Assembly: GCA_036346225.1 (NCBI GenBank)
Contig: JARFIW010001176.1
Span: 2,989,884-3,053,883 of the forward strand
Source: Platerodrilus igneus
Lineage: Eukaryota; Arthropoda; Insecta; Coleoptera; Lycidae
Direction of reading: 5' to 3'
Length of the DNA: 64,000 bases
Part shown: positions 9,134 through 20,839 of the stretch, one piece after another
Numbering within the stretch: the stretch's first letter is position 1
How the letters are laid out: each line of letters opens with the position of its first letter
Translations under genes and position numbers: made by a program
Notes under the pieces: generated by a model
The model's database searches: none
Seen by the model: only the letters and a program-made list of their open reading frames with translations
What the model was told of the DNA's origin: nothing

Positions 9134-11890
9134 TACCATATTTTATACAAGCTAATTGCATACAGTAGTAAAATTCCGTTTATGTTTAAACCTGGATATA
9201 TGTACAGATAAAACAACCGTCGCCAGTCCGACTTCCACTTGGCAGACTACGTTGCATTTTTTGTAATTATCTATGCTTAAACTCTGAACGAAATATTGCT
9301 ATCAATTTATTTACTGCAATTTATTTTAACGGTTCACAGTGATAGAAAGGGATTGCAATTACTTCATTTTATATTAAAGCTTTCACAAGCCTCCGACGCT
9401 GTTCACGCACCCCAAATTAATTTTAATTTGCTACAGACCCCCCGCAACGGTCACGAAGATCCATGGTGATCTGCAGGAACTACTTAGAGGAAGAGAACAA
9501 TGTACTAGGTCGACTTAGGAAAATACCTAAATGCAATATCTGCACAACATGATTAGCAGACCCTAATTTGTTTACACCAACTCACGATTCGATTCCAAGT
9601 TACACAACGCCTTTTAAATACTAAATTATAGACGTGCCACTCTTTAAAAACGTTGATTTTAACAAGATGCTATCGCAATTGAAATATTTTTGTAGTAGGA
9701 ACTAATGGTCACAGTTGTCGATGTCACATATAAAAATGTAGAACAAAGGAAAATTAAAAATTGCTTTGGCTGCCTGACTTTATACGTAATTAAATTTAAT
9801 TTCTACTCAAGTTCCTCGCAAAATTTACTGCCAAAAAAATAAAAGTAATTTTAAAAGCTTTTCGTTCAAGTAAATATAATTAAAACGAAATTGAAGCCCA
9901 CGTAGTAATAATAAAGAAATAATAACTTCCAGATATTAAAAAACACCATTTTCGTTTCTTGTTTTATTAAATGTAGGTAATTTAAGAAATTACAGAAAAT
10001 AATTGTGTAATAGAAGTTGGAAAATGTATATGTTCGAAAGGTTGGAACGTTTGAATCGATAATTAATGGTATAATTAAGGGTTTAAATAGCCACGTAGGT
10101 ATTCAGTTTATTGGAAGGATTAATTGATATACGACCTATTTTTAACGAGGCGTTGGGTTGTTTCTTGCTTACTTACGACAAGGACGCTGTAATTTATGGA
10201 TATGTAAGTTATAAGTCGTGCTGTGCTTAATTCTTGTCCATTATTTAACATACCTGCGTAATTAATTTACATCTTAATCATTATCGAGTCGATTTCTAGA
10301 TAATTTATGGATAGAGTACCTTGAATCTAATTTCCGAGATGCTAATGCACATCGAACATCTAGAAAAGCTATTCTGATGCCATTGGAAATTTAGATATCA
10401 TCACTCACATCTCCATTGAACACTCTTCACGGTCAAAATTATTTTAGCAAGAAGAAATCACAGGGATCAAATTATATTCAGAAATCAAACCCAACGAGTT
10501 TTTGCTCTCTCGTTTTTAATTATCACAACCCGATGAAGCGTGAGTCGCCAAAATTACACGACAATTATGCGTCAAATAAAAAGATAGATGATGTAGCTGT
10601 TCTCAACTCAAGCAATCCTTGAACAGCGAATGCCTTAAAAAACACGAATCATGAACATTGTAAACCAAGGGCAACTGTATACGTTTTGACTCATTTTATT
10701 TAATGCTATCGCTTGTGATCTTCCTTGGCATACAGAGACCGCGTATTTCATTAATCAGACTAATATTTTTGAAACCTTGAGTGTTTATTTATACTTAGGG
10801 GATAGAGGACAATGGGAGGTAAGAAAAAAATCTGTCCCGGACGAAACAAATCTATGTTACATAATTACGACTGAATCTCAGATGAAATCTTTCCTTTTCT
10901 TAAATGCACTTTCGTTGTCATTTCCATGTTCGTTCATTCCTAGGTTTGCAAGTTAAGGTGCTCGGCATATTTAAAACTTTTGTGCGTTTCTTTAGCGTTG
11001 CCAATAGAAATTAACATGATAATTTGGGATCCCCATGTCATCCTGCTTCTAGAAATCGCAACAGCGTGAAATTCAACATGATGGAAGATGTGACCACTAA
11101 TTATACACACGCAAAACTATAGCCTAGATTTCAAATAAAAACCATGCAAAAAATTAAGAATTTTTAAGACGGATTAACTCTGAAGTAATTTAACAAGAGG
11201 AAACACATTCTTCATGTATATTTGACTAAACATAGTATAATTTATTTAAATATTTTAATTGACAGGAAGACTCTATTTTACAGTGTTCTTTTTTAACCAA
11301 AAACTACATACGAACTTTACAATAATTATTAACTACGAAAACATCATGAGTGTGTCTCATTTCACGTTACCCAAGTTACTCACTTAGTGAATCACAATTC
11401 GTACGTAACATTTCTCCTTTCTTTACATCGAATATAGTCAGTAGAGGTTGACATCAATTGACGCGCAACGCCGCCTTATGGACGCCCCCGTATAAATTTG
11501 GGTACCATTTAAAGCTCTTAAGGAAGCGAGAAAAGAATGTCCCTATTGAGATAGATTGGTCTAAAGAACCACCTGCGATATTCTTAGAATACCATCAAAA
11601 GTATGTTGAAATGGGTTAACCACGGATGATGGAGACCAGACCCAGGAACCAGCAACACGCCGTGCCGGATTTCACTAAGTGTTTCCTCTAAAGCTTGCTT
11701 GGTAGGCATCTCTCTAAGCATGTCGCATTAAGACTGTTTTCAATTCTCATCTCAGCTTAGTCGATCCTGGACCTCTCAAGTTCAGTATTAATCAATTGAC
11801 TCTGGCTGTCTCGTCACTAACTATTTTACTGCTTTATAAGTCTTTGATTCTCTGCACGCAGAGGGTGTGAAATCGTTTCTTCGCGCCAGT
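9134..11890. other. No gene recognised (2.75 kb)
   Basis: A+T-rich sequence with only short random frames. The frames at 10416-10622 (68 codons) and around 11500-11600 resemble nothing I know. I looked here for the missing 5' half of the errantivirus (LTR, gag, protease, RT fingers) and saw no sign of it. The last part may be the 3' untranslated region of the Jockey-like LINE. Confidence 0.5.
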
Positions 11891-11939
11891 CTCTCTGGTG
11901 GGAGGATTTGATGCTTGGTGTATATGTTTACGGCTCAGT

Positions 11940-13527
11940 CATCTAATATGCTTCTGTTTTCTTGCGTTTGTGTGGATTTCCGTCCAGCGCAGGGGCGATG
12001 TGTTGAATGTGTTCGATATCTGAGTTGTCGATTTTCTCGTATATACTTGACGCCAGCGTCTGGAAGTGGTTTTCTAGCATTTGTAGTCTTGCCTTAGGGT
12101 TTCATTTCTAACGAACCATGGTACTCCCGTGATGGTCCTAACAATCTTGTTTTGGAATGCTTCAAGTTTGATTTAGAAATGTAGGTGTACCATGCCGCCA
12201 ATGCGTAACTCAGTATGGGTCGTAAGTATATCTTATAAGTCGGGAGTCTGATGTTCTTTGATAATCTATTTTTGTGGACGAGTATTCCGTGGATGAAGCC
12301 TTTTGCTCTTCGGGCTTTATTTGTCGTTTCAAAGACGTGATTGTTGAATGTTAATTGCTTGTCGATGTGCACCCTTAAGTATTTTATTGATTGGCTCCAA
12401 ACTACCTATTGGTTTTCTGGTGTCGGTGGTTTTTGCTTTTCCTTGCGTTTGGAGAATAATATGGCTTCAGTCTTCTGAACGTTTAATTTGATTTTCCACT
12501 GTTGGAATCAATCCTGTAGTGTGTCGAGCTGTTTTGCATTCTTTTTGTTGTTTCCTTAGCGTTTCGCCCGGTTGTCAGGAGTATGGTGCCGTCGGAGTGC
12601 ATGGCACAGAAGACTCTTTGGCGGCATGGTAGATCCTGGATGTATGCATTGAATAGCGTTGGTGAAAGGCAGCTTCCTTGTGGGACGCCGGCTCTGATAG
12701 GAGTTTTGGTGACAGGATGTCCTTTACTTTCACCTGTCTCTTCCTGTTGTCAGGTAACTTGGTAACACTTGGATGTAAGGCGTCGGAAGGCTGTGAATGG
12801 TGGCAAGCTTAAACAGCAGTCCGTGGATCCATACCTTGTCAAAGGCGTTTTTGATATCGAGGGCGATGGTGACTGTGGTTAGTCCTCGGTTGTAGTTGGT
12901 GGCTATGTTGTTTATTACCCGGATGGCTTGTAATATGGTGGAATGCCATTGCTTGAATCCGTATTATTCTGGTAGGTCTTTCAGCAGTGATTTCATTCTT
13001 GTCAGTAGTAATAGTTCGAAAATTTTGGATATCGTGCTCACTAGGGAGATTAGTCTGTAGTTTTCGACGTCCGTCCACTTCTTCCCTGGCTTCAAAATCA
13101 TTGCCACTATTGCCGTTTTCTGGGCAGTATTTGTGGTTGATCATGTTGTTGAAGATTTTTGTGATGAACGCCAGTGTCCTTTTTTCTTATGTGTTTTAGC
13201 GCCATGTGCGTGATTCCGTTTTTCCTGGAGCTTTTCTCTTACTTTGTCTGGTAATAGCTTGTTTTATTTCTTGTAGAGTGATGTGTAGGATGTCGTTCTC
13301 TGCAGGTCCTTGTAGTATTTAATCTTCTTTTGTGTTTATGAAGATAGTGAATATGTTGTCCGTTGTTGGGTTTTCTGAAAACATATTTTAGAAAACTTCG
13401 ACGAATTTGTCTGCTCTCTCGTCGATGCTGTACATCATTCCGATTTCTCCTTGTAGGGATGCGGAGCCAGGGTTCTTCCGTGTCATAAGTGGATGGTTAG
13501 GTCTGTACAAGTTTCCTTCTGTCTGTA
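11940..13527 (-). pseudogene. Jockey-like non-LTR retrotransposon, 5'-truncated RT region
   Basis: Translating the minus strand gives RT landmarks in order: a pre-palm segment near 13388-13527 (ASLQGEIGMMYSIDERADKF), an APGKNGITHMALKHI block around 13220-13290, a GFKQWHSTILQAI-like block near 12935, and an ALDIKNAFDKVW-like block near 12830-12870. The C-terminal connection follows near 12094-12372 (IDKQLTFNNHV, LRPILSYALAAW) and finally a FQNKIVRTITGVPWFV-like end near 12120-12170. This is the layout of Jockey-clade RTs. Several frameshifts break the frame. No endonuclease is present, so the copy is 5'-truncated. It ends abruptly against the errantivirus RT, which faces the other way. Confidence 0.75.
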
Positions 13528-14488
13528 TTGTGTAGTTACGAGTGTAAAAGGATTCCATTTGGATTAAAGAACGCACCTGCAACTTTCCAACGAGTTATGG
13601 TCAATATACTACGTGAGATACACAACGAAAAATGTCTTGTGTACCTAGACGATATCATAGTTTATTCAACTTCATTAGTGGAACATCTAGAAAGATTAAG
13701 AGAAGTGTTTGAAAGATTAAGAAAAACACAATTTAAAGTACAATTACATAAAATCGAATTTTTACAGAAAGAAGTAGCATTTTTAGGACACATAATAACA
13801 CCCGAAAGAGTTATGCCGAACCCCGATAAAACAAATGTAGTACTAAATTACCCCATATCAAAAACGAACAAACAAATAAAAAGATTTTTAGGACTTAGTG
13901 GTTACTACCGCAAATTTATTAAAGGTTATGCTCAAATAATCAAACCCCTGACAAATTGTTTAAAGAAAGGAAATAAAATTGAAGATACCCCAGAATTCAT
14001 TAAAGCCGTAGATAAATTCAAAGGCATATTAACAAATCACCCCGTATTAGAATACTCCGATTTTTCGAAACCATTCATATTAACGACAGACGCATCAAAC
14101 GTAGCATTAGGTGCAGTATTAAGCCAAGGAACAGTAGGCAACGATAAACCCATCAGCTACGCATCCAGAACCCTAGACGAAACCGAACAGAAGTATAGCA
14201 CGATAGAAAAAGAATTGTTAGCCATAATTTGGACAACAAAGTATTTTAGACCTATACGGACAAAAATTTTATATATACACTGATCATAGGCCATTAGTAT
14301 GGCTATGCAAACTTAAAGAACCTAATTCAAAATTACAACAATGGAAAATCCGATTAGAAGAATATAACTTCGAGATCATATACAAGAAAGGAATATATAA
14401 TAATAACGCAGACGCTCTAAGTAGAATACAGCTTAACGCACTGGAAACAGAATCAGTTATAGGAAACGTAGACGAAACGGAAATTTAA
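13528..14488 (+). pseudogene. pol: Errantivirus (Gypsy-type endogenous retrovirus) pol: RT C-terminal half and RNase H
   Basis: The frame starts inside the RT palm with [17 protein letters not shown], followed by the catalytic YLDD at residues 39-42 (13642-13653). The thumb/connection follows with [16 protein letters not shown], then the RNase H domain with [16 protein letters not shown] frameshift near 14250 separates this from the rest of RNase H ([17 protein letters not shown], then GIYNNNADALSRI), which ends at 14488. RT fingers, protease, gag and 5' LTR are missing; the left edge coincides with the Jockey-like LINE. The product would be the replicative polymerase of a Gypsy-class retroelement. 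This copy is defective. Confidence 0.9.
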
Positions 14489-14505
14489 GAAAAGATCCAG
14501 ACGAG

Positions 14506-15850
14506 ATGGACACCATACATTCAACACAAAATGAAGAACCGAAAACCGCGATTAAAATTTTAAATGAAGCCATCGATTTGAAACCCAATCAGTTTATAAT
14601 CACCGAAGTTTTAACCAACCCGAACCCTGTAAAATATACAAAAGTAGAAAACAAAAAGATATACCAAATTCAGATAACCAAAGACGACAATGAAGAATAA
14701 ATAATTAAAATTCTAAAAGAATACACCCCCGAGAAAAAACGATTTTACTTTTACTTTAACACCGAAAACTTGTATAAACAATTTTCAGAATTATATGTTA
14801 AATTATTTAATAACTCTGGCCCTGAACTTATAAGATGCACTAAAAAATTAATAAACTTAGACGACCCTGACAAAATAAATGATGTGATCAGAAACCAACA
14901 CGAAGGAAAACGAACCATCGTGGAATTAATGAAACCCTAAAACAAATTATGAGACGATATTATTTCAAGGACATTAAAGAACTAATTACAGACTTAATCA
15001 ATCAATGTGAACTATGTGACAAAGCAAAATACGGTACGAAACCCCCAAAGATACCCTTAATGTTGACTAAGACACCTGACAAACCCTTTCAGAAATTACA
15101 TGCCGTACTCTAGTAGTAGAAGTACCAAGTTATTTGACAATTGTAGACACATTTACAAAAATTGGCCAAGCAATACCAATCACCTCGAGAAATAGTATTG
15201 ACGTAACCCAAGGATTTTTACAGTACTTTACATTTTATGGAACGCCCGAAACAATAACGCTAGATAACGGCAACGAATTTAAAAATGAAACGATACAAAA
15301 CACTTTAGAACTACACAATATAAAAATTTATTTTATAACCGAAAATCACCCTGTATCCAACGGACTAATCGAGAGACTGCTAGAACAAATCAGATTACTG
15401 AGAATAACCTACAAGAACGAACACATTACTAATTTAATGTTATACGCAATAATCGCCTACAATAACACAATTCATTCATCAACCAATTTTACACCATTAA
15501 AACTAACTTTAGGACATTCAGATTCAAGCAACCCTTATGACATACATTATAACAAAGAAGTTTTATTAGCAATACGCCAAAGATTATAAAGAAAAATTAA
15601 AAATAACTTATGACAAAGTAAAGGATAAATTAGATAACGATAATGAACGTATTATCACAACCCGTAATAAAAACACCGACGCAAATAAATTCTCAAAAGG
15701 ATAAACCGTGTACGAAAAACGTTTCCAAAGCAAACGACACAAAACGACACCCAGAAATTTAGGCTCTTTTAAGATTAAAAAATATCGGACAAAAACATAG
15801 CCGTAGTAGACAACGGCAAGATAACAAAATATATCCACTTGAAAAATTTA
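14506..15850 (+). pseudogene. pol: Errantivirus pol: integrase, broken
   Basis: A spacer (14506-14700) precedes the integrase N-terminal zinc-binding region at about 14890-15020 (a HEGK-type His pair and NQCELC-type Cys pair, interrupted by stops). The catalytic core is open at 15134-15589: Asp5 (VDTFTK), Asp44 (TLDNGNEFK) and Glu80 (NGLIERLLEQ), a D...D-35-E arrangement. The C-terminal segment at 15600-15850 reads KRFQSKRHKTTPRNLGSFKI and KYIHLKNLKHP in a shifted frame. The enzyme would join viral DNA ends to the chromosome. Stops near 14700, 14938 and 15110 and frame changes after 15589 inactivate it. Confidence 0.85.
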
Positions 15851-15981
15851 AAACACCCTGTACTTTCAGATGGACAATCATCACTTTTACCGTCAACCTC
15901 CACCCAGCTAGAACGGACACCGAAATAATAATTGAAGACATAAAAAATAACACCGGTATACCACCAATAAAATTAGGCAGT

Positions 15982-17314
15982 ATGCAGAATACCATAGACT
16001 ATTGGACCTTTGCACAAAAATTCGACTTAACAGAACTAAAGCAAGAATTTCAAACAATCAAAAATAATTATTACCGATTAAAACAATCAATGGACACTGC
16101 AAAATTCGGAAAGGAATACGCAATCAAAATGATGAACTATGACAGCATAATAGAAAGTATTTTGAAAAACATAAAAGATAAATTTAACCGACTAATAACC
16201 ACACAACAAACGGCGAGACGAAAAAGAGTACTAATCAACGGATTAAGAAACATAATAAAAGCAATCACAGGCAATTTACATAATCAAGACGCAGAACGTT
16301 ATGACAACGCAATACAACAGTTAATTGAAAACCAAAACGATATCAAAACCATAATTAGCAACCAAATATCATTGACGCAATCAACTATTCTAAAATTCAA
16401 CGAAACGCTAAGAAAATTAGTTAGAAACCAAGATAGTATAGCCAACCGAATACAAACCCTTGAAAATAACACGCAAACCACCATGTTAGGCATGCGAGAT
16501 TTAATTAGATTTAACACTATATACACCCAGATAATATCAACCCTTACCTTAATTCAACAAATTTTAGCCACGTTAGAAAACGCAGTAACATTTGCAAAAT
16601 TAAATACCCTACATTCCAGTATCATAGAACCAATCGATTTATTAAAGGCACTATTAAGAATTAAATCATTTATTACCAACAGTAAATTACCTTTTGATGT
16701 AGTAGAATCAAATATTTTAATATTTGAAAAAATAGCTATAGTTAAAGGCTATGTGAAAAATAAAGACATAACATTTCTAATAGAAATCCCAGTAGTAGAG
16801 ATTAACAATTATAATTATTATCATTTATTTGCTTTTTTAATGAAAATGACTAGCACATACCAAGTTATTATACCCAAAACCAAATTCCTATCCTTAAATG
16901 AACTAAGATATGGTTATACAAACGAAAAATGTGATGAAGTCACACCAAATCAATATTTGTGCCAATCGTTGACAACGACAACCATTCAAGAAGACAACAC
17001 CAATCGAAGACGAATAAATACTTCAAAAACCCATGCAACTCGAACATTTGGAACTGGACAACCTCAACCACGCCATGAAACTTATGGAAAATTATAAGGA
17101 ACATTTAAACGAATTAATAACGCCCAAAGTGCACTTCGATAACATTAGTGTATGGACAATTGTATTAATTATTTTGACTATTTTATTGATCATTTATGAA
17201 ATTTACAAAATGTATATTAGGTATAAAAATAACGAAAACAGTTTTAGATTTAATGCAACCAAGGTTAACAAAGAAACAAATGTACCATTAGAAACTATGA
17301 ATTTTAAACAATGA
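15982..17314 (+). pseudogene. env: Errantivirus envelope protein (F-like), frameshifted
   Basis: A 371-codon frame from 15982 to 17097 is open a little upstream as well (from about 15861), so the true start may lie earlier. It shows a basic RRKR furin-type cleavage site at residues 79-82, then a glycine- and hydrophobic-containing fusion-peptide-like stretch and long amphipathic helical segments. Cysteines lie near the end. The cytoplasmic end is in another frame (17033-17314): an ectodomain tail, one membrane-spanning segment (WTIVLIILTILLIIYEIY, from about 17150) and a short basic tail. This is the layout of errantivirus Env, related to baculovirus F proteins, a class I-type membrane fusogen. 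The frameshift near 17033-17097 separates the anchor from the ectodomain. Of the proteins in the window this is the best-preserved long frame. Confidence 0.85.
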
Positions 17315-17376
17315 AATTAAATGAATTTAATGAATTATAATCAAGAAAAGGAAAACCCTTAATTTTTAATGTACGT

Positions 17377-18609
17377 TGTTACGTTCATTTTTGTAAATAA
17401 TTGAGTAGTTTATATACAATAATTTTTAACTTAAATCCCCTTTCGTGTATTAAAATTTGTATTGTAATTAATAATAAGCATCCTATATATTTTACTTGAT
17501 AAATCTTTCTGCTCATTAAAAATAAATATCCTTTCTAAGAATTTCATAACGTGGAATTTATGCCATAATTAAATAGGCGTCTTTCCAAGTATTCACTAAT
17601 TAAATGCTGGTGTGTTTTCCTTTTTAAAGAATTCGGCGAATTTATTTCAATAAAATTAGGGTTTTCCTGTTTTATTTCCTTGCTTTGGTGCTTTAACTAA
17701 ACAAATTTAATATTGACTTTCTGTTCGACTAGCAACCAGAAAACATCCGTCCTGTTTTGCTTCGTTTCGTTTTCTTTATGCGAATTGCTGGTGCGCATGA
17801 TGAGTATATAGGGTTTATAAAACGGTACTTTTTGGTTTTAATAAATTAATCTATTATTCTAGCTTCCTGCGGGGGACACGTTAATCCCTTGAGCTGTCGT
17901 TTCTTCTGATAATGGGAGGTCAAATGCGTTCTGCCTGGGCGTAGGCCTACCCACTCGCTGACGTGGACCAGCGACAGCCTCCACCCCGATATCAGTAACT
18001 CGAGGGTGAATTCCTTTTTTTTTTCTTTATACCCGCTTCTTACTTCGGAACCAGAACGCCTGTGATTGTACCGTTCAATTATGGCATTGCTAAATTTAAT
18101 TCATACATACGAAAATTATTGAACTATTTTAGGTATTTCTTGCGCTTTTCGTACTGCTTTACTGTTTGGTTATAAATTACTAAAACTATACTAATTATTA
18201 CTGTAAAAACTACTTAAAGACCTGCGGGGTACATTTGAAAATGTTGCCATTATGTATGTACATATAGTTAAAGTTTATATTTACGATGATCTAGAGCTGT
18301 GGTTTTTTTTTTTTTAGGGTTGCGTTTGTTTCTTTTTTTCTAGTTACTATTGGAGGTAGCTGCCTAAAAACCTCAGTTCACCATTTTGATGAATAATTTT
18401 TTTTCTGTGTTGTGTAAATATTTTGTTTAATTATAAGTGCTTTCTTTTCCTTTGTATGTTTTGTTCTGAGTGTAAATGAGTAAGTGTTTATATTTTTTTT
18501 CTATTTATTTCAGGTTTCTTTTTAATTTATCTATAGGTATAAGACCCCGTCCACTCACCTTTCTTTCTTTTTCTTGTTTTTTTTTTATGTTACGTCAATG
18601 TACGTAGCA
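17377..18609 (+). mobile_element. Solo LTR of the TGTTACG...GTAGCA family in the errantivirus 3' region
   Basis: This 1,233-bp block starts TGTTACGTTCATTTTTG, ends TACGTAGCA and is flanked by ACGT (17373-17376) and ACAT (18610-18613), a near-perfect 4-bp TSD. It shares its end (GTTACGTCRATGTACGTAGCA) and inner landmarks (GATGATCTAGAGCTGTGGTT, TTTAATTATAA, TTTATTTCAGG) with the LTRs at 31973-32352, 33205-33585 and 34482-35801. A TATA-like TTTATAAAACGG and AATAAA near 17815-17845 could be its promoter and poly(A) signal. It separates env from the probable errantivirus polypurine tract. Confidence 0.6.
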
Positions 18610-18614
18610 ACATC

Positions 18615-19133
18615 GGGAGGAGTTATGTATCCCCCAATTGATGTATACATATTAAAATTTAGGAAATTATTAGAAAGTGTAATGAAATGTTAAGTGAAGT
18701 GCAACAAAATAAATACAAAGACAATTTGTAAAGTTTATTAACTGCAGATGTCAGGTCACAGACGGTCGCAGACGGTCAGGTACCGTGATTACTTAGAAAT
18801 TAAGATTACAACAATGTAATTATGAATAGTATTAAGAATAAGCAGACATGAGATTTGCAAGTTCCCACAGCCATGTGAGGGGGTAGGAACATTATAAAAA
18901 GCCCGGGAGCACAAGGACCCGGCAGTCAGTCAAGTGATCCGCCTTTGCATTGCAGTTTACTTACTGCTCAAAATAGTACCTTTATTAATTAATTTCGATT
19001 TAAAGTAATGTTTAATTTTAACTTATCAAAATTCCACATTTCATTTCTGTATTAATAAATAAATTTGTTAAGAAGTTTTGGAACTGGTTTTTAAAAAGGC
19101 AGCTCCCAAGGCCCAAACCTTAACTAGCGTTAC
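18615..19133 (+). mobile_element. Probable errantivirus 3' LTR with preceding polypurine tract
   Basis: A purine run GGGAGGAG (18615-18622) leads into AGTTATGTATCCCCC. AGT is the usual start of errantivirus LTRs. The block holds a TATAAAAA box at about 18894, a CGGCAGTCAGTC-type initiator downstream of it and AATAAA at about 19056, and ends CTAGCGTTACA near 19133. No 5' LTR is present for comparison, so the limits are estimates. Allowing for the solo LTR inserted before it, this is in the right place to close the errantivirus at 13528-17314. Confidence 0.6.
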
Positions 19134-19704
19134 AATAAGAAATTTTGAGAGCGTTATTTGCATATTCGGGGTTGTATATTAATCTAGATCAATTTGTTTA
19201 GGTATAAATTAGGGGTTCTGCAGGAATTTCTAATTGCAACTTTGATGATAATACTAGTTCTGATCGGCTTTGATTACGATATTAGTTCGGAAGTTAGTTC
19301 CGATTAAAGCTTTGAAAGTTGTGGCATGATATAAATTAGTGGTACAAATAAAGTACCCTATGTGAGATAAATTATTGATCGATGTAAATTTATTGCAGCG
19401 ATAAAATAAATCCATATAAATTAATCATGGTGCATCGATATGTCATACGAAAATTAGCATTGTACTGTTAAAAAGATAATACTTGTACGGTTAGCGATTA
19501 GTTTGGAAAGTGAATAAAGCAATAGGAGAACTTTTAGAAATTTTATTGTAGCTGCTAGTTGTTGAAAATATTGTATAAAGAATTGTTGTTATTGCAAATA
19601 AAGTTTTCGTTACAATATTCTCAACTTCCGCCTTTGCCAAACGTTCGTCCATCAACTCTTGTAGCCGTTCTTGCTCTTTTTCATACGCTATATTTCTAAA
19701 CAAC
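19134..19704. other. No gene recognised
   Basis: A+T-rich. A 71-codon minus-strand frame (19491-19706) is rich in Glu, Ala and Lys at its start (EKEQERLQELMDERLAKAEV, a possible coiled coil). Its start overlaps the target duplication of the adjacent LINE, and I do not recognise it. It could be a fragment of a host exon that the LINE landed in, but nothing else supports that. Confidence 0.4.
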
Positions 19705-19734
19705 AAAGATATTCATTATCATTATCATCATTAG

Positions 19735-20330
19735 GTCTTCAGTCCTAGAACTAGTTGGACGCGTACTCTCATTGTTTTCTAGTCTGAACCAACCTACACA
19801 TTTCCCTGAAATTTGCACAGTCTGCATCTATCACTATCTGTGTGTTAAAGTCTGATCTCGGTCTATCTCTATCTCTCACTCCTATCTCTGCTTGTAGTAT
19901 ATCCTGTACTATTCCCCAGAAATGCCTTAGAATGTATTATGTCCTTTTATTTCTCCTATTTTTCATTTTCCACAGATATCTTTATTCCTCTACTATTTCT
20001 ACAACCTATTTGTTATTAACATTGTCTGTCCATGCTACCATCATCATACGTCTAAAGCACAACATTCCAGAAGGATTCTATCTCTTTCTGTCTGCTTTTC
20101 CTGCTGCCCCTATTTCATTATGTGTACTGTGCTGCGCTCCACACTATGCTTCAAACAGTTTTCTTATTTTATCTATGTTCGCTGTCTTAGAACATAGCTG
20201 CTGTTCTTTCTTGTTTGATGCAGTTCGGTCACCTTCTATTGTTTTACAGTTATATACCTTATTTCCCTGATAATCAGTGGTATGTGAAGGGGGGTAAGCA
20301 GCCTTTGGCTATCAAGTTCCTCCAGCACTT
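19735..20330 (-). repeat. Second copy of the LINE C-terminal coding segment in the 3' region (copy A)
   Basis: On the minus strand this repeats, in decayed form, the end of the main ORF: the block around the cysteine-rich connection, the GRPR-type basic segment and the final WRYASNQ-like end. It lies ~500 bp beyond the main ORF end but inside the 12-bp TSDs, so it belongs to the mobile unit. A shorter partial repeat lies near 20517-20560. The same arrangement is seen at 37980-38475 and 58640-59117. Confidence 0.7.
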
Positions 20331-20839
20331 GAACCTTTGTCGAATTAATTGTTTTTCCAATTAATCCTTTCGCACAATCAACATTAGTTGAAAATTTTTC
20401 ACAACCAACACCTGTAGTTGTTTATAATAATCATCAGATTTAAGAGCACTTATTTTTTCGTCATTGGGTTTTGCATCTTGAAACTGGTTGGACTTGTACT
20501 TCAGCTTATTTATGTTCTAAGCTAGCCTACACCGTTCCCTGCAATTCTCACAACAGCCGATATAAAGCTCGATTCCCTTATATTGTTTTCTAATTATATG
20601 CCCTATTTCACCTAGATTCAGTGGTATGTGAAGGGGGTTAAGCAGCATGTGGCTGCCAAGGTTCTCCCAACACTTAGACATTTGCCGTATTATAGTTTTC
20701 AAATAAATGCTTTCGCACAATTAATATTAGTTGAAAGTATTGCAAAACCAATATCTGTAGTTGTTTATAATAATCACCATGTTCAAGCACAGTTACTATT
20801 TTTGTCATTAGTTTTTCCATCTTGCGGCTGGTTGTAATC

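Noticed and set aside
12839..13144. Minus-strand 101-codon frame as a separate protein
   Set aside because: It is an off-frame reading of the Jockey-like RT. The RT blocks appear in the neighbouring frames.
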